This document shows positions 1-7,726 of a stretch of 7,902 nt of DNA, one piece after another. Position 1 is the first letter of the stretch; each line of letters begins with the position of its first letter. The notes under the pieces were generated by a model that did no database searches, was not told where the DNA came from, and was given only the letters and a program-made list of their open reading frames with translations. Origin of the DNA: an uncultured Collinsella sp. (GTDB taxonomy: Bacteria > Actinomycetota > Coriobacteriia > Coriobacteriales > Coriobacteriaceae); the NCBI GenBank assembly GCA_902492545.1, contig CABULX010000099.1, positions 1 to 7,902 of the forward strand. Reading direction: 5' to 3'. A program made the translations under genes and the position numbers.

Positions 1-1857
1 TTACGCCGCCTCGTCGAACTGCGAGTTGTACAGGTCGGCGTAGAAGCCGCCTTGGGCGAGCAGCTCGTCGTGCGTGCCCTTCTCGACGATGTCACCGTCG
101 CGAATTACCAAGATCACGTCGGCGTTGCGGATCGTGGACAGGCGGTGCGCGATAACAAAGCTGGTACGGCCCTGCATCAGCGCATCCATGGCACGCTGAA
201 TAAGCTCCTCGGTACGAGTGTCAACGTTGGAGGTTGCCTCGTCCAGAATCAGCGCCGGGCGGTCGGCCAAAATGGCACGGGCGATGGTCACGAGCTGGCG
301 CTGACCCTGCGACAGGTTAGTGCCCTCCTCGTTGATCATAAAGTCGTAGCCGCCGGCGAGCGTATGGATAAAGTGGTCGCAACGCGCGGCGCGCGCAGCG
401 GCCTCGACCTCGGCATCGCTCGCATCGGGGCGTCCGTAGCGGATGTTCTCGCGGATGGTGCCGTTAAACAGCCAGGTATCCTGCAGTACCATGGCAAACT
501 CGCCGCGCAGCGCCGCACGGTCCCAGTCGCGCACGTCGACGCCCTCGACGCGCAGCGAACCGCCGTCCACGTCGTAAAAGCGCTGCAGCAGCTTAATGAG
601 CGTGGTCTTGCCGGCGCCGGTGGGGCCGACGATGGCGATGGTCTGGCCGGGCTGCGCCTCGCAGCTAAAGTCGTGGATGATGGTCTTGTCGGGCGTATAG
701 CCAAACTTCACATGGTCAAACTCCACGTGGCCGGGGCGCTTCTCAGGGATCTGCGCGTCGGCCTTCTGCTCCTCCTCGGGTGCGGCCAAAAACTCAAACA
801 CACGCTCGGTGGCAGCTGCCATCGACTGCATCGTGTTGCTCACGTTGCCCAGCTGCTGCACGGGCTGCGTAAAGTTGCGCACGTACTGGATAAAGCTCTG
901 GATGTCGCCGGGCGTGGCATTGCCGGTCAGCGCGAGCTGCGCGCCCACCACGACAACGCCCACGTAACCCATGTTGCCCACCAGGCTCATAAGCGGCATC
1001 ATCAGGCCCGACAGGAACTGCGAACGCCAGCCACTAATAAACAGGCGGTCGTTTTGACGGTCGAACTCCTCGATTGAGGCCTCGGCGCGGTCGAACACCT
1101 GAATGACGTTTTGACCGGCAAAGTCCTCCTCGATAATGCCGTTGACGGCGCCCAGGACCTGCTGCTGCTCGCGGAAGTACGGCTGCGAGAAGTGAATCAT
1201 CACCATCAAGATAATTGCGGCTGCCGGCAGCGTGAGCACGGTGACGCCGGTGAGCGGCAGGCTGATCGACAGCATCATGACGAGCACGCCGATAATCTGC
1301 GTCACCGACGTGATGAGCTGCGTCACGCTCTGGTTGAGCGACTGACCCAGCGTATCGACGTCGTTGGTGATGCGGCTGAGCACGTCGCCCTTGCTGTGGC
1401 CGTTGAAGTAGCTCATCGGCACGACGGCAATCTTGGCGGCAATCTCCTTGCGCATGCGGTAGCAGATCTTTTGCGTGACACCGGTCATGAGCCAGCCCTG
1501 GATCAGGCTGCAGGCAGAGCTCGCCAGATACAGGCAGAGCAAAAAGCCGAGCGTCTTGGCGATCCAGTTAAAGTCGACATCGCCGGTGCCGTTGACCTTG
1601 GCAACCAGGCCCTCGAACAGCTTGGTCGTAACCTGGCCGAGTACCTTGGGTCCCACAATGTTAAAGATGACCGAGCATACGGCAAAGGCGACGGCGACAA
1701 ACACGGCAACCTTGTGCTGGCCGATATAGCCGAGCAGCTGCCTCATGGTGCCCTTAAAGTCCTTGGCCTTTTCGCCGCGACGCATGCCGCCCATGCGGCC
1801 CATGGGTCCACGCTGACGGGTGGGCTTGGGAATTTGGGTCTTGGTCTCGTCTGCCAT
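1..1857 (-). CDS. ABC exporter half, catalytically intact NBD (618 aa)
   Basis: Type IV ABC exporter half-transporter: an N-terminal membrane domain fused to a C-terminal ATPase. A basic, Gly/Met-rich cytoplasmic tail (about residues 12-35) precedes membrane segments near 50-72, 99-122, 183-226 (two) and 283-310, with TM6 shortly after. The ATPase shows Walker A (GPTGAGKT, 411-418), a Q-loop (MVLQD), the signature LSQGQ (515-519, where LSGGQ is usual), Walker B LILDE with catalytic Glu540, and an H-loop AHRLS with His571. The intact Glu and His with a deviant signature mark it as the catalytic member of a heterodimer; the preceding 788-aa gene is the obvious partner. Its ATG overlaps that gene's TAA by one base (TAATG), and AAGGAGG at 1867-1873 lies inside the upstream gene, implying coupled translation. 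The stop codon is at 1-3, so the gene is complete. Substrate unknown; drug or toxic-metabolite export is inferred from the MarR neighbour. Confidence 0.95.
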   Translation of the reverse strand: MADETKTQIPKPTRQRGPMGRMGGMRRGEKAKDFKGTMRQLLGYIGQHKVAVFVAVAFAVCSVIFNIVGPKVLGQVTTKLFEGLVAKVNGTGDVDFNWIAKTLGFLLCLYLASSACSLIQGWLMTGVTQKICYRMRKEIAAKIAVVPMSYFNGHSKGDVLSRITNDVDTLGQSLNQSVTQLITSVTQIIGVLVMMLSISLPLTGVTVLTLPAAAIILMVMIHFSQPYFREQQQVLGAVNGIIEEDFAGQNVIQVFDRAEASIEEFDRQNDRLFISGWRSQFLSGLMMPLMSLVGNMGYVGVVVVGAQLALTGNATPGDIQSFIQYVRNFTQPVQQLGNVSNTMQSMAAATERVFEFLAAPEEEQKADAQIPEKRPGHVEFDHVKFGYTPDKTIIHDFSCEAQPGQTIAIVGPTGAGKTTLIKLLQRFYDVDGGSLRVEGVDVRDWDRAALRGEFAMVLQDTWLFNGTIRENIRYGRPDASDAEVEAAARAARCDHFIHTLAGGYDFMINEEGTNLSQGQRQLVTIARAILADRPALILDEATSNVDTRTEELIQRAMDALMQGRTSFVIAHRLSTIRNADVILVIRDGDIVEKGTHDELLAQGGFYADLYNSQFDEAA

Positions 1858-4223
1858 TAGCGCTCGCCTCCTTCCATGACGGCTGCAATCTCTTCTTGGG
1901 TAAGTCCCAGCTCCTTGGCGGAAAGCTGCGACTGTGCGATTTCCAGGTACGCCGGGCAGCTGCGCAGCAGCTCCTCGTGCGTACCGGTGCCCACCACGTG
2001 GCCGTCGTCGAGCACGATGATTTGGTCGGCGTGCATGATGGTCGCGATGCGCTGGGCCACGACCACGAGCGCGGCGTCGGTGACGTTTTTGGCGAGCTCC
2101 TCGCGCAGGCGCGCGTCGGTCTTGTAGTCAAGCGCGCTAAACGAGTCATCGAACACCACGACCTCGGGCTTCTTGGCCAGGGCGCGGGCGATGGCCAGAC
2201 GCTGGCGCTGACCGCCCGAAACATTGGAGCCACCCTGGCTGATGGGGGAGTCGTAACCGCCCTCGCGCTCGGCGATAAAGTCCTCGGCTTGGGCGATGCG
2301 CGCGGCCTGGCGCATGTCATCATCGCTTACCATGTCGCCGGCAAACTTGAGGTTGCTCTCGACGGTACCCGAGAATAGGCGCCCCTGCTGCGGGATGTAA
2401 CCAATGCGGCGGCGCAGCTCGGAAAGGGTCATGTCGCGCACATCGATGCCGTCGAGCGAAATGCTGCCGCCCGTGACGTCGTACAGGCGCGGAATCAGCT
2501 GCACGAGCGTGGACTTGCCCGAGCCCGTGGAGCCAATGATGCCGAGCATCTGACCGGCGTGCGTGGTGAAGTTCACGCCGCTGATGACGTCGGCGCGGGC
2601 ATCGGGATACTGGAAGCTTACGTCGCGGAAAGTGAGCTCACCGCGCGGCGCGCTGGCGGCAGGCAGTTTGGGCGAGGCGGGGTCGTTGATGCTGGTGGGG
2701 CAGGTGATGACCTCTTCCACGCGCTCGGCCGCGACCTCGGCACGGGGCAGGATGACCGAAACCATGGTGAGGATCATAAACGCCATAACGATCTGCATGG
2801 TGTAGGAGATAAACGCCATCATGTTGCCGACCTGCATCACGCCGTCGGACACGCCCTGCGCGCCAAACCAGACGATAAGCACGGTGATGCAGTTCATGAC
2901 GAGCATCATGAGCGGCATCATAAAGCTCATGGCGCGGTTGGTGTAGAGCTGCGTGGTCATCAGGTCGAGCGACGCCTTGTCAAAACGCTCGAGCTCATGC
3001 TCCTCGCGGTTGAACGAGCGGATGGGCATAAGGCCGTCGAGTAGCTCGCGGGCGGTAAGGTTCACGCGGTCCACGAAGCTCTGCATCTTTTTGAACTTGG
3101 GCATGGTGAGGCCCATGAGCACGCCGACGACGGCCGAGACCGCGATGATGGCCACGGCGATGGTCCACTCCAGGCCGGTGTGGTTGGCCAGGACGCGCAT
3201 GACGGCGACGATGCCCATGACGGGAGCCATCAGGCACATGCGGATAAACAGGGTTGCGGCCATCTGGATCTGCTGAATATCGTTGGTGCAGCGGGTGATG
3301 AGCGAGGCCTGGCTAAACTTGCCCACCTCGGCCGGCGAGAAGTGCATAACCTTGTTGAAGGTCTCGCGGCGCAGGTCGCGGGCGATGGAGCAGGCGGTGC
3401 GCGACGCCACGGCACCGGTCAGAATGGTGGCGACGAGCGACACCAGGCACAGCCCAAACATCGTGGTCGCCATGTGGCTCAGGTAGGCGTTCTGCACGTC
3501 GGCGGGGTCGATGCCCTGTGCCTTGTACTCGTCCTGTACATAGCTCACGGCGCGCTGGGTGACGATGGAGCCCGACATGGAGCCCATTTTGTCCGCCATT
3601 TGGTTGGCGCCCTCGACGAGCTTGCCCTGATCGATAAGACCGCCTTCAACGCCTAGGCGCAGGCTCTTCATGGTGATCTTGCCGCCGTCGGCGTCGATCT
3701 GCTTTTGCATGCTCTGCGCGGCTGCGGCCTTCTGCTGCATCTCGGCGAGCTGCTCGGGCGTCATCGCTGCCATTTGCTCGGGGGTGGGCATGGCCTGGGC
3801 AGCGTTGTTGTCTTTCTCGCTGGACGAGCCCATCATGTCGCCCATGGAGTCGGCGTCAATGCCCTGGTCGAGCGAAAGGACGACAGTCTCGGGCAGGCTC
3901 ATAATGTCGGCAATCTTGCCTCCATCGGCACGCTCTTCCTCGGTACCCTTATACGTTCGAATGCCATTTTTGTCAGCCTTGCTAAACACGGCCTCCACAG
4001 CTTTGGCGTCCTTGGTGCTCATAAAGAGTTCAAGGTCGTCGAGCGATTCGGCGCGGATGGTGTCGGGTACGGGCGAGGCGATGCCGCCTTGCTGCACACC
4101 CACGTCGACGATGTCGCTCATATAGGTAGGCAGCGCCAGATCGGCGTTGCAGCTGATTACGATAAGCACGATAGCTGCGAACAGTGCCAGGATATGCTTT
4201 TTAAAGAGCTTGAGAATCCTCAC
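1857..4223 (-). CDS. ABC exporter half, degenerate NBD with large ectodomain (788 aa)
   Basis: Second half of a heterodimeric type IV ABC exporter. TM1 is at about residues 10-33. It is followed by an unusually long extracellular stretch of about 210 residues (about 37-250), then TM2 (251-274), TM3/4 (about 324-374), TM5 (about 431-457) and TM6 (about 462-492). The ATPase has Walker A (GSTGSGKST, 564-572), Q-loop YIPQQ and signature VSGGQ (668-672). Walker B ends FDD, with Asp693 where the catalytic Glu should be, and the H-loop reads AQRI with Gln724 instead of His. This is the degenerate-site pattern known from TM287/288- and BmrCD-type heterodimers. The start is GTG (4221-4223) in a GTGA overlap with the marR stop, with AGGAG about 9 nt upstream. 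The ectodomain contains a Met/Gln/Ala-rich helical stretch with a TPEQMAAM / TPEQLAEM repeat (147-162). Substrate cannot be read from sequence. Confidence 0.95.
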   Translation of the reverse strand: MRILKLFKKHILALFAAIVLIVISCNADLALPTYMSDIVDVGVQQGGIASPVPDTIRAESLDDLELFMSTKDAKAVEAVFSKADKNGIRTYKGTEEERADGGKIADIMSLPETVVLSLDQGIDADSMGDMMGSSSEKDNNAAQAMPTPEQMAAMTPEQLAEMQQKAAAAQSMQKQIDADGGKITMKSLRLGVEGGLIDQGKLVEGANQMADKMGSMSGSIVTQRAVSYVQDEYKAQGIDPADVQNAYLSHMATTMFGLCLVSLVATILTGAVASRTACSIARDLRRETFNKVMHFSPAEVGKFSQASLITRCTNDIQQIQMAATLFIRMCLMAPVMGIVAVMRVLANHTGLEWTIAVAIIAVSAVVGVLMGLTMPKFKKMQSFVDRVNLTARELLDGLMPIRSFNREEHELERFDKASLDLMTTQLYTNRAMSFMMPLMMLVMNCITVLIVWFGAQGVSDGVMQVGNMMAFISYTMQIVMAFMILTMVSVILPRAEVAAERVEEVITCPTSINDPASPKLPAASAPRGELTFRDVSFQYPDARADVISGVNFTTHAGQMLGIIGSTGSGKSTLVQLIPRLYDVTGGSISLDGIDVRDMTLSELRRRIGYIPQQGRLFSGTVESNLKFAGDMVSDDDMRQAARIAQAEDFIAEREGGYDSPISQGGSNVSGGQRQRLAIARALAKKPEVVVFDDSFSALDYKTDARLREELAKNVTDAALVVVAQRIATIMHADQIIVLDDGHVVGTGTHEELLRSCPAYLEIAQSQLSAKELGLTQEEIAAVMEGGER

Positions 4224-4669
4224 TCGGCATCTCTCCTTTCTTGATTGCGGTCGATAATTTCGTTGGCGCGCCTTAGAAGACGCACCATCTCTTGGGTATC
4301 TGTTTCGCCGAGCTGCTCGAGGAAAGCCGCAGTGCGGGCCTCGAATTCCCGACGTTTGATTTCGAGATCCTGGAATCCCTTGTCGGTCACTATGACGTGT
4401 ACGCGACGACGGTCAGTCTTTGAGTGCTCGCGCTCGACCCAGCCCTTGGCTTCGAGAGCGCGTAGGATATTGGCGATGCGGGCACTCGAGACCCAGGCGC
4501 GATCAGCGAGTTCGCTCGGCGTGAGCGAACCGCCGGCGAGTATGAGGGCGCGCATAACGGCCATCTCGCCGCCGAGGGCTTTGTCCGCAAAACGCGAAAT
4601 GCGCTGATGCATGCTGCCGAACTCGGTAAGGAGCTGACGCCCAAGTTCACGGAAATCGGTATCTTCCAC
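4220..4669 (-). CDS. MarR-family transcriptional regulator (149 aa)
   Basis: A winged helix-turn-helix regulator of usual MarR length. An N-terminal dimerisation helix is followed by the DNA-binding core: LTPSELADRAWVSSARIAN holds helix and recognition helix, then LRALEAKGWVER, then the wing with the family-typical DRRRVHVIVTDKG. The C-terminal helices (about 100-149) are charged and would complete the dimer interface. The start is GTG at 4667-4669, preceded by AGGGG (4676-4680) at 6 nt; the next in-frame Met is residue 20 and would remove part of the dimerisation helix. It is first in an operon with the two ABC exporter halves and overlaps the next gene by 4 nt. It most likely represses its own operon and responds to an exporter substrate, which is inference from MarR biology. 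Dyad sequences around and upstream of the start are candidate operators. Confidence 0.93.
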   Translation of the reverse strand: MEDTDFRELGRQLLTEFGSMHQRISRFADKALGGEMAVMRALILAGGSLTPSELADRAWVSSARIANILRALEAKGWVEREHSKTDRRRVHVIVTDKGFQDLEIKRREFEARTAAFLEQLGETDTQEMVRLLRRANEIIDRNQERRDAE

Positions 4670-4709
4670 CGAAAACCCCTAACACTAGAAACTATTTTCG
4701 GTGAAAGAT
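4661..4709. promoter_or_regulatory. Large inverted repeat over marR start, candidate operator
   Basis: Arms of 15 nt (4661-4675 and 4695-4709) match at 14 of 15 positions, with a 19-nt spacer. The left arm contains the marR GTG start codon and its Shine-Dalgarno AGGGG falls in the spacer. The right arm holds a smaller dyad TTTC-GGT-GAAA (4696-4706). It may be a DNA operator for MarR autoregulation, or an RNA hairpin hiding the start codon if transcription begins upstream of 4709. Confidence 0.55.
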
Positions 4710-4765
4710 GATACCCTTGCACGCGCACCCTATGCGGTAGATTTTGGGACATGCCTAGAAAACTA
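4685..4765. repeat. Two CTAGAAA(A)CTA dyads upstream of marR
   Basis: CTAGAAACTA lies at 4685-4694 and CTAGAAAACTA at 4755-4765, with starts 70 bp apart. Each is a short dyad of TAG and CTA around an A-run. They lie just upstream of marR and could be regulator half-sites; no function is shown by sequence alone. Confidence 0.4.
4708..4713 (-). promoter_or_regulatory. Possible -10 box for the marR-ABC operon
   Basis: On the minus strand this reads TATCAT, one mismatch from TATAAT. It would start transcription near 4700, inside the large inverted repeat. No good -35 hexamer is visible at 16-18 nt, so this is only a candidate. Confidence 0.2.
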
Positions 4766-4839
4766 CCTTTAGGCGACCTCCGTACGCCGTCGGTGCCAGC
4801 AAAGTTAGGGGCAGATCGTTAGGCATGTTCTAAAGCCTA
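4749..4839. repeat. GCCTA/TAGGC inverted-repeat cluster
   Basis: Four copies of a pentamer are arranged symmetrically: GCCTA (4753-4757), TAGGC (4770-4774), TAGGC (4820-4824), GCCTA (4835-4839). The outermost left copy and the third copy extend to a perfect 9-bp inverted pair, ACATGCCTA (4749-4757) and TAGGCATGT (4820-4828). It is probably a protein-binding region in the divergent promoter zone, but I do not recognise the regulator. Confidence 0.4.
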
Positions 4840-4961
4840 CTCAGAGGTACTTTACCCTGCTAAAGCTGGCATAACAGCTAGAGTGAACGTCGTACAAAGG
4901 CAAGGAAAAAACTAAACAAATCGGTGAACGGTAGTTGTTCGCGCTCGCATTTCCTGCGGAT

Positions 4962-4988
4962 TTGTAAAAAACGCCATTATGATATAAA
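4962..4988 (+). promoter_or_regulatory. Candidate pflB promoter
   Basis: TTGTAA (4962-4967) could be a -35 and TATAAA (4983-4988) a -10, with a short 15-nt spacer. TATGAT (4978-4983) is an alternative -10 without a good -35. This is the most AT-rich patch upstream of pflB. If used, the mRNA would have a leader of over 200 nt. Confidence 0.3.
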
Positions 4989-5014
4989 AAAAGAAACATA
5001 TAACAGCCCAGATG

Positions 5015-5040
5015 GAGAAGGTGGCTATGTTATCCTTCTC
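5015..5040 (+). other. Leader hairpin GAGAAGG/CCTTCTC
   Basis: Perfect 7-bp arms (5015-5021 and 5034-5040) surround a 12-nt loop in the probable pflB leader. No U-run follows, so it is not a classical terminator. Its role is unknown. Confidence 0.4.
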
Positions 5041-5194
5041 AGACGGGTGAAATCTTGGGTTTTGGGTTGTAGTTCCAAGGTGGACAAACGTTTTTCCTGC
5101 ACCAACGTGTGGTGAAGAACGGAAGAAGCCGGTAGTGCAAGCCGAAAATTCAAGAATTCAATAAGCAGCGGTGTGAGAGAGCGCCGCATTACAC

Positions 5195-5214
5195 GTAACT
5201 AGGAGCGTGGTTAC
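5195..5214 (+). promoter_or_regulatory. pflB ribosome binding site in a hairpin loop
   Basis: GTAACTA (5195-5201) can pair with TGGTTAC (5208-5214) through seven pairs, one a G-U wobble. This leaves GGAGCG as the loop. The only Shine-Dalgarno for pflB (AGGAG, 5201-5205) is mostly in that loop, 12 nt before the ATG, which is longer than usual. Folding would bring it closer to the start codon or limit access. Confidence 0.45.
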
Positions 5215-5217
5215 ACA

Positions 5218-7269
<2,052 letters not shown>

Positions 7270-7270
7270 C

Positions 7271-7295
7271 TATTGTTAGTGCTATACTAACAATA
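7271..7295 (+). promoter_or_regulatory. Palindrome over an extended -10, possible internal promoter/operator
   Basis: Perfect 10-nt arms TATTGTTAGT and ACTAACAATA flank a 5-nt centre, starting 1 nt after the pflB stop codon. The centre region reads TGCTATACT (7280-7288), an extended -10 match (TGn plus TATACT). No U-tract follows, so an intrinsic terminator is unlikely. It could be a repressor site over a promoter for the radical-domain gene, or an RNA hairpin that processes or protects the dicistronic message. Confidence 0.5.
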
Positions 7296-7311
7296 ACGAT
7301 TACTGATTAGC

Positions 7312-7331
7312 GCGCCGGTTTCGGCCGGCGC
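7312..7331 (+). other. GC-rich intercistronic hairpin
   Basis: GCGCCGG (7312-7318) and CCGGCGC (7325-7331) form a perfect 7-bp stem with loop TTTCGG. The stem can tighten to a UUCG-type loop through a U-G pair. It ends 10 nt before the AAGGAG of the next gene. The following sequence has no U-run, so attenuation would be partial at most; stabilising the 5' end of a processed downstream mRNA is an alternative. Confidence 0.5.
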
Positions 7332-7354
7332 CTATTAATCGAAGGAGACACATT

Positions 7355-7606
7355 ATGAAGGTTTCTGAAGTTTCTGAGACCCAGGCCGATAACCTGGTCC
7401 ACATGCTCGACGCTTACGCCGAGAAGGGTGGCCACCACCTGAACATCAACGTCTTCAACCGTGAGACGCTGCTCGACGCTCAGGCTCACCCCGAGAAGTA
7501 TCCGCAGCTGACCATCCGCGTTTCCGGCTATGCCGTGAACTTCCACACGCTCACCAAGGAGCAGCAGGACGAGGTCATTTCGCGTACCTTCCACGATAAG
7601 TTCTAA
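7355..7606 (+). CDS. grcA: Stand-alone glycyl-radical domain of pyruvate formate-lyase (83 aa)
   Basis: A free-standing PFL C-terminal domain. Residues 26-79 follow the E. coli PflB C terminus closely: HLNINVFNRETLLDA, PEKYPQLTIRVSGYAV, then LTKEQQDEVISRTF. Gly58 in RVSGYAV is the residue an activating radical-SAM enzyme would convert to the glycyl radical. E. coli GrcA (YfiD) and a phage T4 protein are known free radical domains that repair oxygen-cleaved PFL. Here the neighbouring 683-aa core has no such domain, so this protein should be an obligatory subunit rather than a spare. The first ~20 residues replace the linker seen in one-piece PFL and look helical. The Shine-Dalgarno AAGGAG (7342-7347) at 7 nt is much better than that of pflB, suggesting equal or excess synthesis. 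The symbol grcA is used by domain similarity; a name marking it as a PFL subunit would be more accurate. Confidence 0.93.
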   Translation: MKVSEVSETQADNLVHMLDAYAEKGGHHLNINVFNRETLLDAQAHPEKYPQLTIRVSGYAVNFHTLTKEQQDEVISRTFHDKF

Positions 7607-7639
7607 AGGGATTTAACTCCCGCAGGATCGCCGGGACTG

Positions 7640-7657
7640 TTTGGGCTATCTCCCAAA
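7640..7657 (+). other. Small hairpin downstream of the radical-domain gene
   Basis: TTTGGG (7640-7645) and CCCAAA (7652-7657) form a 6-bp stem with a 6-nt loop in the 3' untranslated region, just before the large terminator stem. It may be an accessory 3'-end structure; the evidence is only the pairing. Confidence 0.25.
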
Positions 7658-7670
7658 ACGTCCTCGGACA

Positions 7671-7715
7671 TGCAAAGGGCTCCGCTGCGCGCTTCGCGCG
7701 GCGGAGCCCTTTGCG
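7671..7715. terminator. Strong symmetrical hairpin, likely bidirectional terminator
   Basis: GCAAAGGGCTCCGC (7672-7685) and its exact complement (7701-7714) form a 14-bp stem. After a T-G pair, an inner GCGCG/CGCGC stem with a CTT loop continues it, giving about 20 pairs. AAA and TTT sit within the stem bases, as in terminators of other GC-rich genomes, and a separate T-run is missing on both strands. It lies between convergent genes: 65 nt after the radical-domain gene and 12 nt after the minus-strand gene's stop. Confidence 0.75.
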
Positions 7716-7726
7716 TCCTGACGCTC

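Larger units (their letters stand above)
4670..5217. other. Divergent marR/pflB intergenic region
   Basis: These 548 bp lie between the divergent marR and pflB starts. The marR-proximal 170 bp is rich in dyads. The pflB-proximal half includes an AT-rich patch (4961-5003) and about 215 bp of probable untranslated leader. Open reading frames here are short, lack sensible ribosome binding sites and resemble no family, so I call no gene. No tRNA, CRISPR or known riboswitch core was recognised. An 8-bp direct repeat ATAACAGC occurs at 4871-4878 and 5000-5007. Confidence 0.7.

Noticed and set aside
52..1077. Long plus-strand frames opposite the ABC exporter genes
   Set aside because: They mirror well-supported ABC genes, with low-complexity His/Ala/Val content and no domain motifs.
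5041..5085. G-quadruplex in the pflB leader
   Set aside because: Only three GGG runs are close enough together; the fourth tract is GG, so the pattern is weak.
4924..5115. 63-codon open frame on the plus strand in the pflB leader
   Set aside because: No Shine-Dalgarno at a proper distance, odd composition, no recognisable family, and it lies in the probable untranslated leader.
7273..7293. Canonical Rex operator
   Set aside because: The TTGTTA/TAACAA half-sites fit but are 9 nt apart, not the expected 6; kept only as a resemblance.
7271..7295. Palindrome after the pflB stop as an intrinsic terminator
   Set aside because: The stem is AT-rich and no U-run follows, and the downstream gene is needed for a working enzyme.
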